A stretch of 64,000 nt of DNA from Calditrichota bacterium (GTDB lineage: Bacteria; Electryoneota; RPQS01), in the NCBI GenBank assembly GCA_020637445.1, contig JACJVZ010000001.1, positions 248,001-312,000 of the forward strand, written 5' to 3'. The position numbers were made by a program, and so were the translations under genes. Below the pieces are notes generated by a model. That model ran no database searches. It had not been told where the DNA came from and worked only from the letters and a program-made list of their open reading frames with translations. Shown piece after piece: positions 8,130 to 17,311 of the stretch; the stretch's first letter is position 1; every line of letters starts with the position of its first letter.

Positions 8130-11100
8130 TTATTCAGCCGGATCGGTGGATGCCACGACAACGTAGTAGCGTTGTGTGTTTCCAAGCGTGGCGTCAATAT
8201 CCGTAAACGTCGTATTGGCCGTTACTCCCAATGAATTCGCAGGAATCAGCGGGAAACCGAATTCGGTGCCGACAAAAACTTCATAGCTTTGCGCGTTCGT
8301 AGTTGCACTCCAACGCAGCACCACGTCGTTTTCATCCGGATCGATCCAGATCGTAAGGTCGTTGACGGGATCGGCGGCAACATAAGCAGTGTACTCGTCA
8401 GCGCCGATGTCAGGAGTCGAAACCGAACGTGCGTCGCCGTCAATGTCCGTGGTCACGAGCGCGATCGGCGTACCCAAATTATTCACCGTAGTCGCCAGCG
8501 TATCGATATGCAGATCGGTGTTGCTGATGAAGCCCGGATCGCCGTCCACTGAGTTGGCGTCGTTTCCTGTTCCCTGCCAATCGGCCAACGTCAAGTAGTC
8601 CGTCGTGCCGTCGCGTCCCGTATTGTACGCGCCGGTACCCGTTCCGTAAATGTCGTTGTAGTTGGACGAGGCAATCGTTCCGGATACTCGGCGGATGCCC
8701 CACGACGCGAGCGTCGATTGATCCGAAACGAAGATGTTGTTCATGACCGTCGCATTGGCCGTGCTCGAGTTAATTTCCAGCCCGTCAACATTGCTTCCAT
8801 TCGTAAGATCATTGACGCGGATGCTGTTGTTGTAAATGTGCTGTTCGCCGCTGCCGCAAAGAATACCGCTGACATTCGGCGTACCACTCGAGACGTTCCA
8901 GTCGTAGATCATGTTGTTGTAGATATAGGCAACCGCGCCGGTGCTGGTTCCCGGACGGCTTTGAATACCTGTCAAGTCGGCCGATGTGCTCGTTCCAACG
9001 TAGCGGAAGTTATGAATCCTGTTGTTATAAACGTAAACCGTATCGCCGGCTGTCTGGCTTTCAACCAAAATACCTTGGCAATCGACCGTGCTGTTGCCCC
9101 ACGGCATAATGTCGTTGTCGTGTACGCGCGCGTTCGGGCTGTTGTCCAGGAAGATACAATAATGGCCGCCGCTGATCGTACAGTTGCGGATCTCATTGTC
9201 CGTCGCTTCACCGGTCGAAGAACCGTCGAACATGCGAACGCCGTAATAAACGCCCGTGATGGTCACGTTGTCGATCAGATTGAAGTCTTGACCGTCACGA
9301 TAAAGACTGATACCGCGTCCATTGGTAGACGCGCTGTCGTTTCCGACCACGGCGCAATCGCGAATCGTGTTGTAATCGGCGTCGTTGTTAATCACTACAC
9401 CGATCTTCGTGTTGCCCGTGCAAACGAAGTCGATGCCTTCAAACGTGATGAAATCAGCGCCGTCCAACAAAACGATTTGCGTTGCCGTGCCGTCTTGCAG
9501 CGTCACGACGTCAAGCGCCGCACTCACGTGTTCACGGAAAATAACGCGGTCGGCGAAGTTAGTTCCCGTGATTTCGGGGATGACCAATGCCTCGTTGTAC
9601 GTTCCGTCGTAGGCCTCAATCACAACTTCACCGTCGATTCCGCGGAGCGTCAACGCGTTCACTGCGTCCGTAAACGTCGCGAAATCGTTGTTGCCGCCGC
9701 CTAAATCATAGACGCCGGACATCGGCGGACCGACGATGGTCACGGAGGCCGTTGCGCTGTCATTGTCTGCGTACGAATCCGTGCCGAGGAAGGCCTGCAC
9801 TTCGAGGTCACCAACTTCATAGTCGCTAACCGGCGGCGTCCACGGAATTGTGATCGTGTCGCGCACGCCCGCATTCAGCGAGATGAGAACTTCGGATGTC
9901 TGCGAGCCGTTGTAGAACAATCTAACCGGAACGTCGACTTCGTTGTTCGTTCCAAAGTTCTGAATATCCGCTTCGACGCTTGTGGCCAAGCCGCCCACAA
10001 ACACGGCCGGAAGATTGACAAAACCATAGATGCCGTAGTCGTGCGCAAGCGACGTGAACTCGTATTCGTCCGCGCCGATATCCGGCGGCGTACCGCGTGT
10101 TTCACCGTCGATATCCGTCGTCACGATGGCCACCGTCTGTCCTGCTCCGTTGCACAGAGAGAAGGTTGGCGACAAGTGCAGGTTGGTCGCGTCGACAAAT
10201 CCGGGCTGGCCTTCGACGGAGTTCAAGTCCAAACCCGTCGCGGTTTGCCAATCATTCAGCGTCGCATAGTCAGATCCGCTGTGACCGACATTGTAAAGTG
10301 TGCCGATACCATACACACAATTGTTGTTGCTGTTCATCGTGCCGCTCGAAATGTAGATCGCCCAGCATTCTTCAGTCGGTACATCAAGCTGCAAAATGTT
10401 GTTGATCAACGTACAGCTTGATGACGTTCCGGTCACGTAGGCCGCGTAGATATTGCTCGTCGTGCCGACGTCGCCGATACGCACGCTGTTGTTATAGTAT
10501 TCCGAGCTTCCTGTGGCGGTGCGCATACCGTAAACGATGCCGCCCGTCACTTGCCAGTCGTAGATGAAGTTGTTGTAGCCGACCAGCGTCGCGCCCGTGC
10601 TTGCGCTGCCGTACAAACCGTTGGAGTTCGTACTTGTGCGGAAATTGTGGATTTCATTGTCGTAGGCATAGCACATGTTGCCCGAGCCCAAAGTCGTGCA
10701 GTACACGCCGTAGACTTCCGTAGTCGAACCGTTCCAGCCGGGTTGAATATCACAACCGTAGACTCTGGCATCTGATTCATAGTTCAAGTAAACGGGATAC
10801 TTGCCTTCCATAAGCGAAGAATAGCGAACTTCGTTGCCCACGTCGGGAGTGCCTGAGGTACCTGTGAAGCGAATGCCGTAGTATGCGCCTGAAACGGTGA
10901 CATTTTCAAACACGTTGTAGTCGTTGCCGCCGCCCAAAACGTAAGCGCCGTAATTGCTCGTTCCGGCAACGCTCGCGCCGGTGATTGCGCAGTTCATGAA
11001 CGTGTTGTAATCCGCGTCGTTCGTAATCTCAACCGCGCGGCCCGTTCCACTGCACGTGATGTCGATGTTGTCGAAGGTAATGTAGTCCGCGCCGTTAATC

Positions 11101-13862
11101 TGCACCGTCGGGCTTGCGCCGACGATTTCCGGTGGCGTACGGTTCGGTATGACTTCCGTGAACGTTATCGTGTTCGTTTCCGACGCGCCGACAATGGCCG
11201 GAATGGAAACGGATTCGTTGTAGGTATTGGCGTAGACGTTAAACGTCACGGCGCCGTCAACACCGCGCAAAGTCAGCGCCGTCACGGCGGCTCCAAAGCT
11301 CGCGTAGTTGTTGCTGCCGCCGCCAATATCATAGGTTCCGTGCATTGGCGGAGCCACAACCGTCACGGTCACGACTGCGCTGTCGTTATCCGTATTCGCG
11401 TCCCCGGTGAGGAATGCGTGGGCTTCCAACGTTCCGCTGCTCGGAGCGCTGGGAGTGGTCCAAGTGAAATCAACCGTGTCGCATTCGCCCGCGGCGAGCG
11501 AAACCAAAACTTCGTCCTGCTGAACACCATTGTAAAGAAGGCGGAGCGGAACGTTCGTTTGCGCGCTTGATCCGATGTTGGCAATGCGCGCCTGAATCGC
11601 GTACGGAGTCACTTCTTCGTACAGTTCCAGCGGGTCGAGAATCGCGAACACCACATAGTCTGCCGCAGCAGCGAGATACGTATATTCGTCCGCGCCGATG
11701 TCCGGCGTGCAAGGACGAAGGTTGCCGTCAACATCCATCGTCAAGCCCGGAATCGGAGCGGCTTTGTCACTTACCAGACCGAACGTATTCAGAATGTGCA
11801 AGTCAGTCGCGCTGACAAAACCGGGGTCGCCTTCGACACCGAATGACTCGTAATTTGTGGCAGCGGCAAGGTCCGCGACCGTCGCATACTCTTCCGCACT
11901 GACGTCAAAGACTTGGAAATCAGCACCGCCGTTGTTATAGTACGCGTTGTTGTCCAATACGTCAGGATAGTAGCCCGAAGACAAACCACGGTACGCGTCG
12001 GTCTCTTCGGTGGATTCTGCGAACGCGAAAATGTTGTTCTGAATGTTGCACGTATGCAAGCTCGACGACTTGTAGTAGCCGTAAACCGAACCGGTTCCGT
12101 CAGGGTCGCCGATGTTCATGCTGTTGTAATAGTAATTTACGTGCCCACTCGATCCGTAGATGCCGTAGGCCGTGCCCGTACCTGACGAGAAGATGTCGTA
12201 CATGAAGTTATCATGGAAATCGATCGTCGAGCCCGAACCTCCGTTTGCGCGCAAGAACGCGATTGTGCCGGTCGATACGAGGTTGTGCAGCCTGTTTCCG
12301 TAAAGCTCGATCGAATTGCCTGAGCCGATTGTGCTTATGTCGACCACATACTCCGATGAGCCGTTTCCGTTTGCCTGAAAATCGCAATTGCGAACAGTCA
12401 TGTTGTTGCAATTGGAAACGTAAAGACTCTTGTCGCAATCTACCGTGGAGCAGTTCTCGATGATGATCCCGGAACTGACCGGCGACGAGCCTGACGACAA
12501 ATAGATCGACTCAACACCGTTTCGGCAATCGAGTCCCGAGAAGACGTTGTTGTCATTTCCATTTCCGAACATGCGAATGCTGTGCGAAACCGTGCTCGCG
12601 TCGTGTGTTTGCAGCAAGCAGTTCTCAAAAATGTTTTCCGTGCATCCGGTTTGCATTTGCACGCAATTGTCCGTCTCGACACTGGCCCATACGTCAACGC
12701 CGTCCCACGTAATGTAGCTTGCTCCGGTTAGCTGGACGACGGCGACCGAAGACGTCGTTGCCGACGAGTCCAAAATACGCGCCGTGCCTGAAGCGTCACT
12801 AAACGTCACGCGGTTGACCGCGCTCGCGCCAACGATAGGTCCGTCGAAAACGATGCGTTCTTCATAGTCCGTGCCGTAAACGTTGAAGGTCACTGGGCCT
12901 GTAATCGTGTTGCCGTAAAGCGCGGCCACGGCTTCGTTGAAATTCGCGTAATCGTTGTTGCCGCCGCCGATATCATAAGAACCCGAAAGCGGAGCACCCA
13001 TGACCGTGAAGCTCCATACCGGACCTTCCGTCGCGCCAAAAATATTGCGTGTCACGACTTTCCAATAGTAAGTCGTATTAGCCAGAAGATCAGTAGGAGG
13101 ATTGTAGGTTGTTACCGCCGCGACGTTGTCCAGCTTCTTGGCGACCGCTTCGTTGTTGTCGACCGAATCAACCGTCTGAGCAAGGTAAAGGTCGAGGGTC
13201 GTTGTGCCCGCTCCGTTTACCCAGTCAAGGTTCGTGCTTCCAGAAATACCCACCGCGCCGTCCTCAGGCGTTGGCGTGCTCGCTTCTTTCGGGGGAGCGA
13301 GCAATTCCGGACCGCTAACGTCGTCGAGATACAGTTGGTTGCCGCCCGTTCCTTCGTCACGGTGGAGGAAAGCCACAAACACATCTTGACCGACGTACGA
13401 CGCCAGGTTTAGTGCGTAGTTTTGATAGACGTTCTGAAATGCGCCGCCCGAACCGCATTTGTACTGTGCCAGCACTGTGCTGAAGCTCGCGGGCAGAGAA
13501 TCCGTCGTGCTCAGCATCACATACAGAGAGTCGTTGTCGACGACGAAACTGTACTGAGTCCGCACCCAGAACGAAATTTCATCCGTGATGTTGTTCACGT
13601 GCAGCTTCGGAGTGATCAGCCAACGAGCCGCCACTTCGCCGCCTGCCAAATCTTCCTCGACGTCCGCAGCCTTCGCCGGCCCGGAGTTCGTGTTCAGGGT
13701 CGTCCTTATCCACAGATTCGAACCGTCCCCGTTTTCGACACTTTGCCAAGCGATTGGCGGAAACGTCGTTTCATCGAAACTCTCGCTCAGATCGACCGCC
13801 CACGCCGACGCCGCAAAGCATGTCAGTAACGCAAGTGTCAACAATAGCTTGATACGATCCAT
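8130..13862 (-). CDS. giant secreted protein with three repeated parallel beta-helix modules
   Basis: 1910 residues from the ATG at 13862, with GGAGG five bases before it; the ATG four codons upstream overlaps that Shine-Dalgarno and is rejected. After the signal peptide comes a cleaved-adhesin/choice-of-anchor-J domain (about 25-185) and an FN3 domain (about 190-285). Three modules of about 430 residues start with G-[ST/V]-YD-[IL]-GGG-[NS]-N-[DN] (near 292, 843 and 1381), and each ends with a PDIGADEY signature (near 724, 1265 and 1820). Each is a right-handed beta-helix with runs such as NDADYNT and YNNSVRIGD. CARDB-like Ig domains sit between them (ANIGSSAQTNVPLRLLYNG; LEAHAFLTGD). The protein closes with an FN3 domain. 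No type IX sorting tail is present, unlike its downstream neighbour. Surface adhesion or polymer binding is inferred. Confidence 0.88.
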   Translation of the reverse strand: MDRIKLLLTLALLTCFAASAWAVDLSESFDETTFPPIAWQSVENGDGSNLWIRTTLNTNSGPAKAADVEEDLAGGEVAARWLITPKLHVNNITDEISFWVRTQYSFVVDNDSLYVMLSTTDSLPASFSTVLAQYKCGSGGAFQNVYQNYALNLASYVGQDVFVAFLHRDEGTGGNQLYLDDVSGPELLAPPKEASTPTPEDGAVGISGSTNLDWVNGAGTTTLDLYLAQTVDSVDNNEAVAKKLDNVAAVTTYNPPTDLLANTTYYWKVVTRNIFGATEGPVWSFTVMGAPLSGSYDIGGGNNDYANFNEAVAALYGNTITGPVTFNVYGTDYEERIVFDGPIVGASAVNRVTFSDASGTARILDSSATTSSVAVVQLTGASYITWDGVDVWASVETDNCVQMQTGCTENIFENCLLQTHDASTVSHSIRMFGNGNDNNVFSGLDCRNGVESIYLSSGSSPVSSGIIIENCSTVDCDKSLYVSNCNNMTVRNCDFQANGNGSSEYVVDISTIGSGNSIELYGNRLHNLVSTGTIAFLRANGGSGSTIDFHDNFMYDIFSSGTGTAYGIYGSSGHVNYYYNSMNIGDPDGTGSVYGYYKSSSLHTCNIQNNIFAFAESTEETDAYRGLSSGYYPDVLDNNAYYNNGGADFQVFDVSAEEYATVADLAAATNYESFGVEGDPGFVSATDLHILNTFGLVSDKAAPIPGLTMDVDGNLRPCTPDIGADEYTYLAAAADYVVFAILDPLELYEEVTPYAIQARIANIGSSAQTNVPLRLLYNGVQQDEVLVSLAAGECDTVDFTWTTPSAPSSGTLEAHAFLTGDANTDNDSAVVTVTVVAPPMHGTYDIGGGSNNYASFGAAVTALTLRGVDGAVTFNVYANTYNESVSIPAIVGASETNTITFTEVIPNRTPPEIVGASPTVQINGADYITFDNIDITCSGTGRAVEITNDADYNTFMNCAITGASVAGTSNYGAYVLGGGNDYNVFENVTVSGAYYGIRFTGTSGTPDVGNEVRYSSLMEGKYPVYLNYESDARVYGCDIQPGWNGSTTEVYGVYCTTLGSGNMCYAYDNEIHNFRTSTNSNGLYGSASTGATLVGYNNFIYDWQVTGGIVYGMRTATGSSEYYNNSVRIGDVGTTSNIYAAYVTGTSSSCTLINNILQLDVPTEECWAIYISSGTMNSNNNCVYGIGTLYNVGHSGSDYATLNDWQTATGLDLNSVEGQPGFVDATNLHLSPTFSLCNGAGQTVAIVTTDIDGETRGTPPDIGADEYEFTSLAHDYGIYGFVNLPAVFVGGLATSVEADIQNFGTNNEVDVPVRLFYNGSQTSEVLISLNAGVRDTITIPWTPPVSDYEVGDLEVQAFLGTDSYADNDSATASVTIVGPPMSGVYDLGGGNNDFATFTDAVNALTLRGIDGEVVIEAYDGTYNEALVIPEITGTNFADRVIFREHVSAALDVVTLQDGTATQIVLLDGADFITFEGIDFVCTGNTKIGVVINNDADYNTIRDCAVVGNDSASTNGRGISLYRDGQDFNLIDNVTITGVYYGVRMFDGSSTGEATDNEIRNCTISGGHYCIFLDNSPNARVHDNDIMPWGNSTVDCQGILVESQTAGDTVYVYNNRIHNFRYVGTSTSADLTGIQSRPGTSTGAVAYIYNNMIYDWNVSSGTPNVSGILCGSGEQHIYNNSIRVNDLTNGSNVDGLEINSSTANATVMNNIFVSDQSTLASWGIRRVSGTIASSNYNDIYGTGTGAYNTGRDGTTDYLTLADWQGTGNDANSVDGDPGFISNTDLHIDTLATTVNNLGTPIALVTTDIDGDARSVSTPDIGADEYTAYVAADPVNDLTIWIDPDENDVVLRWSATTNAQSYEVFVGTEFGFPLIPANSLGVTANTTFTDIDATLGNTQRYYVVVASTDPAE

Positions 13863-14219
13863 TCTTGCCTCCATTTCGGTATTCAGTAGGGGAGCCTCGG
13901 CTCCTCCATGTCAAATCATACAATCCTCTTCATAGCATGGCGACATGTCGACCTCTGCTAACTATGTCAGAATTTTAATATATTGTCTGGAAATTCCTGA
14001 GTCAACTCGAAACGAGGGGCAAGTAAGTTTACGAGGGTACAACAGGCCTCGATGTCTTGCCGCCTAATCCATTGTTTTTGATGATAGGCAGTTCAAACCT
14101 CACTGTGACCGTCCTCACGGATGGGGAATCTACATTCTCCACGCTCCGCATGCCTCTGTAAACTAACGGCAAAAAGCGCTATCTTTCTACCCTTCAATTT
14201 CAATCTAAAGGCAGCACCC
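13863..14219. other. divergent intergenic region
   Basis: Separates the giant minus-strand gene from the plus-strand protease. It holds the promoter at 13977-14005 for the minus side. For the plus side only a weak TTGCCG-17-GATGAT is seen near 14056-14084. An in-frame upstream extension of the protease (from 14121) has no signal-like or domain sequence and is treated as non-coding. Confidence 0.5.
13977..14005 (-). promoter_or_regulatory. sigma70-type promoter for the giant beta-helix gene
   Basis: On the minus strand TTGACT (14005-14000) and TATATT (13982-13977) are separated by exactly 17 bp. The predicted leader is about 108 nt. Confidence 0.6.
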
Positions 14220-17162
14220 ATGCGCCGCAGCATTGTTCAACACCTTGTCCTTTCCACGCTTCTTGCGCTAACCTGCTTCACGTACCTCACGTGGTCGGCT
14301 CCGTCAGAAAAGATTAGCCCGGAGCTTCGGGACTTTTGGATAGAAAATTCGGAAACAGATACGACAGTAATTGTCTACTTGTACGACCGGGCCGAGATTG
14401 CCAGTCTCGATCAATGGCTCACGTCTGTTCACGCCACTCGCCAATACCGGCACCAGCTTGTCGTTGACGAACTTCGTAGAGTAGCCACAGAGTCGCAAGC
14501 GGGACTGCTGGCTGAACTTTCTCGTTTGCAAAACAGCGGAGAAATCAGCGGTTTCAAGTCATATTGGATCGTCAATGCGGCAACAGTCAAAGGCAACCGC
14601 CACGCAATAGCTGCCTTGGCCGACAGGGGAGAAGTAGAGTGGATTGAGCCCAGTTTCACGGCGTCGCTGATTGAACCGGTTGGCCGTCCTTCCCGGGTCA
14701 GAACACTTGATGAGAATCACGGCATTCCAACGGGAATCCGGGCGATTGGTGCGCCGCGAGTTTGGCACGAACTGCGAATCACTGGCGCAGGCAGACTGGT
14801 TGGGAACATTGATACAGGTGTGGACGGAACACACCCAGCGTTGTCTGCGCGTTGGCGGGGGATTCATGCCCCGGCAGACGAGTGTTGGCTCGACGTCGTT
14901 CGTACGTCCACGTTCCCCGAAGACGACAGCCCGGACGGCGGACATGGCACGCACGTCATGGGAACCATCTGCGGAAACTCGGCTTCAAGCAATGACTCTA
15001 TCGGCGTCGCGCCCGAAGCGGAGTGGATTGCCTGCAACGCGATCGATCAAAGCAGCAATTCGGGTTTCAACAACGACGTGCTTGATGCCTTTGAATGGAT
15101 GTCCGACCCGGACGGGAACAGCGCGACGATTGACGACGTGCCGGACGTCGTGCATAATTCGTGGGGTGTCGACGGCCGTTTTCCGGGCTACACAGATTGT
15201 TTTCAATTATGGAATGACGCTATAGTCAACTGTGAAGCCGCAGGCGTTGTCGTAACCTACTCCGCCGGCAACGAAGGCAGTTCTCCCCGTACGCTGCGCA
15301 GTCCGGCCACAATTCAGTTGGATTCCGTCACCGTGTTTTCCGTGGGAGCCGTAAACGCGAATTCCGATACGGTGCCGCCGTATACGATTGCGACTTTCTC
15401 CAGTCGCGGTCCGACGGATTGCCCGCCCTTCACAGCGATTAAGCCCGAAGTATGCGCCCCCGGCGTCGACGTATATTCTTCGTTTCCGGGTAACAACTAC
15501 ATTCGTCTCAACGGCACCTCAATGGCCGGGCCGCATGTAGCGGGAATTGTCGCGCTGATGAGACAGGCCAATCCGAATGCGGAAGTTCGCGAAATCAAAT
15601 CCATTCTCATGCGTACGGCGCACGATTATGGTGATGAAGGTGAAGATAACGACTATGGCTTCGGCTTCGTCGACGCCTACGAAGCCGTGCTGGCGATTTC
15701 ATTGAACCGCGCGATCATTCAAGGCACAGTGCGAAACGTCGCCACTGAAGAACCCGTACAAAATGCTCTCATTCGCGCAGCCTCACGGCAGCGAACGACC
15801 GACGAAAACGGAAACTACACGATGTCACTGCCCGGTGACTCGACTTGGCAATTGATTTGCAGTCGTTACGGATTCGCTCCGGAAACCACGGAAGTCACGA
15901 TTGCCGCAGCGGAAACTTTGACCGTTGATTTCGACCTTACGGCCGTTCCTCAAGGTCGAATCACGGGCAGAATTTCTGCAGGTCAGGATGTACCTGTCAA
16001 CGGCGCGGAAGTGGCCTTTCCCGGTTTGCCGATTGCTCCTCTAAACACGGACGACCAAGGCGAGTTCTTGGTTGATCTTCCGGGAGATTCGACCTACACT
16101 CTGCAGTTTTCTTACGATGGTGCGAGCGCCGAGACCACGGTCACTTTGGCGACCGGGGAAGAAATCGAATTGCCGGTTCATTTGCACTCGATCAAGTCTT
16201 TGCCGCAGAGTTCCGCAAGCTCGCTTTATCAAGCATTTGATTTGCTCGACACACTGATTCCTCCGGCATACGATTGGATTGAAATTTCTCCTGCGCGGTT
16301 TGGCGCGGGCACTTTGCTTTCGTTGCAAGCTCGCGACTCATCCGCATTTATCGCCATGCCTTTCGAGTTCCGCTACTTCGGAATTCCCTACGACTCTCTG
16401 ACCATCAACGAAAATGGTTGGGTCGCGGCCGGAGTCAGCCATGACCACTCCTATTTCAATTTTGAAATTCCCGGTGCTTCCGGTCCGTCGGCTGGAATGG
16501 CCCTCTTTTGGGATAACCTGCAATGGGTTCCCGACACATCCGAACTTAGCTACTACTACGACACGGAGTTAAACCGCGTCGTAATCGAATATCTTGATTT
16601 CCGGTTCTTGCCCGGTGGGGTAGGGAAGTTCACGGCTCAGGTTCAGATTCTGGATCCGCGCCACTGGCAAACGCCGGACGGCAACGCCGAGATTTTGATG
16701 CTCTATGAAAGACTGGATGTTCCGAATAGTGCGTCTGTCGGAATAGAAGATCACTCGGAAACAGTCGGAATTCAAACTCTTTTCAACGGAGCATACAGCC
16801 CTAACACGTGGAGTATTCGTCCGCCGTGGGCAGTTCTCTTCACGACTCGTACAGCACCCTATCCCTCGGCTGCACCGGAAAGACCCGGACGGCTGCCAAG
16901 TCAACTGGAAGTCTCGCAAGCCTATCCCAATCCATTCAATTCGACGACCCGCCTGTCCGTCATGCTTACAGAGCGGGTACAAGTCTCCGTGCGAGTCTTT
17001 GACGTCCTCGGCAGACAAGTCGCGACACTTATGAATTCGGTTTCCGGACCGGGCGAACAAAACCTCGTTTGGAATGCTGAATCAGCCGCGGCCGGGCTCT
17101 ATTTTGTCGAGGTTCGAGCGGGTCAAGAGTCGTCAATTCGCAAGGTGCTTCTGGTTAAATAG
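14220..17162 (+). CDS. secreted subtilisin-like serine protease (S8) with sorting tail
   Basis: 980 residues from the ATG at 14220, where the signal peptide begins (MRRSIVQHLVLSTLLALTC). Residues about 45-148 look like an inhibitor-I9-type propeptide (TVIVYLYDRAEIASLDQWL ... VEWIEPSF). The S8 catalytic domain (about 165-500) shows the full triad: Asp198 in NIDTGVDGTHP, His242 in GGHGTHVMG, Ser434 in LNGTSMAGPHVAG. The oxyanion Asn351 is in YSAGNEG. Two carboxypeptidase-regulatory-like domains follow (about 505-655; VRNVATEEPVQNALI, TTDENGNYT), then a beta domain. A type IX sorting tail ends the protein (QAYPNPFNSTTRLSV ... FDVLGRQVATL ... AGLYFVEV ... KVLLVK). It is probably an extracellular or surface protease that matures by removal of the propeptide and tail. 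Confidence 0.93.
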   Translation: MRRSIVQHLVLSTLLALTCFTYLTWSAPSEKISPELRDFWIENSETDTTVIVYLYDRAEIASLDQWLTSVHATRQYRHQLVVDELRRVATESQAGLLAELSRLQNSGEISGFKSYWIVNAATVKGNRHAIAALADRGEVEWIEPSFTASLIEPVGRPSRVRTLDENHGIPTGIRAIGAPRVWHELRITGAGRLVGNIDTGVDGTHPALSARWRGIHAPADECWLDVVRTSTFPEDDSPDGGHGTHVMGTICGNSASSNDSIGVAPEAEWIACNAIDQSSNSGFNNDVLDAFEWMSDPDGNSATIDDVPDVVHNSWGVDGRFPGYTDCFQLWNDAIVNCEAAGVVVTYSAGNEGSSPRTLRSPATIQLDSVTVFSVGAVNANSDTVPPYTIATFSSRGPTDCPPFTAIKPEVCAPGVDVYSSFPGNNYIRLNGTSMAGPHVAGIVALMRQANPNAEVREIKSILMRTAHDYGDEGEDNDYGFGFVDAYEAVLAISLNRAIIQGTVRNVATEEPVQNALIRAASRQRTTDENGNYTMSLPGDSTWQLICSRYGFAPETTEVTIAAAETLTVDFDLTAVPQGRITGRISAGQDVPVNGAEVAFPGLPIAPLNTDDQGEFLVDLPGDSTYTLQFSYDGASAETTVTLATGEEIELPVHLHSIKSLPQSSASSLYQAFDLLDTLIPPAYDWIEISPARFGAGTLLSLQARDSSAFIAMPFEFRYFGIPYDSLTINENGWVAAGVSHDHSYFNFEIPGASGPSAGMALFWDNLQWVPDTSELSYYYDTELNRVVIEYLDFRFLPGGVGKFTAQVQILDPRHWQTPDGNAEILMLYERLDVPNSASVGIEDHSETVGIQTLFNGAYSPNTWSIRPPWAVLFTTRTAPYPSAAPERPGRLPSQLEVSQAYPNPFNSTTRLSVMLTERVQVSVRVFDVLGRQVATLMNSVSGPGEQNLVWNAESAAAGLYFVEVRAGQESSIRKVLLVK

Positions 17163-17216
17163 ACCAGTAGAGTCCTCTTCAGATACGAAGGGAATCTGTC
17201 TAAGAAATTTGTAAAC

Positions 17217-17269
17217 AAGAGTTTGCGGTTTTCGAATTAAGTGCTCGGGAACTTGCAAACTCTTTTTGC
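17217..17269 (+). terminator. long-loop inverted repeat, likely terminator of the protease gene
   Basis: AAGAGTTTGC (17217-17226) and GCAAACTCTT (17255-17264) are perfect complements, followed by TTT. The loop is 28 nt. The right arm overlaps the -35 candidate of the efflux operon, so one stretch may both end one transcript and start the next. Confidence 0.5.
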
Positions 17270-17280
17270 GTTTATTATAT
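17253..17280 (+). promoter_or_regulatory. candidate promoter of the RND efflux operon
   Basis: TTGCAA (17253-17258) and TTATAT (17275-17280) are 16 bp apart. The predicted start of transcription is near 17287, just before the operator palindrome. Confidence 0.4.
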
Positions 17281-17291
17281 TACTAAATAGT

Positions 17292-17305
17292 TATATGACC
17301 ATATA
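17292..17305. promoter_or_regulatory. palindrome TATATG-AC-CATATA, candidate ArsR operator
   Basis: A perfect 6-2-6 palindrome lies between the -10 candidate and the TolC start codon at 17312, in the place a Shine-Dalgarno would normally take. AT-rich ATATG...CATAT dyads are the usual binding sites of ArsR/SmtB repressors, and an ArsR gene closes this operon at 23547-23876. That this repressor binds here is inferred. Confidence 0.55.
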
Positions 17306-17311
17306 CTGAAT

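Noticed and set aside
8718..9704. A 328-codon plus-strand open frame inside the giant beta-helix gene
   Set aside because: It lies wholly antisense to a gene with clear domains, has no ribosome site and reads as low-complexity Val/Arg/Asn sequence typical of the complementary frame.
14121..14219. 33-residue extension before the protease signal peptide
   Set aside because: It would bury the signal peptide, and no ribosome site precedes the upstream ATG.
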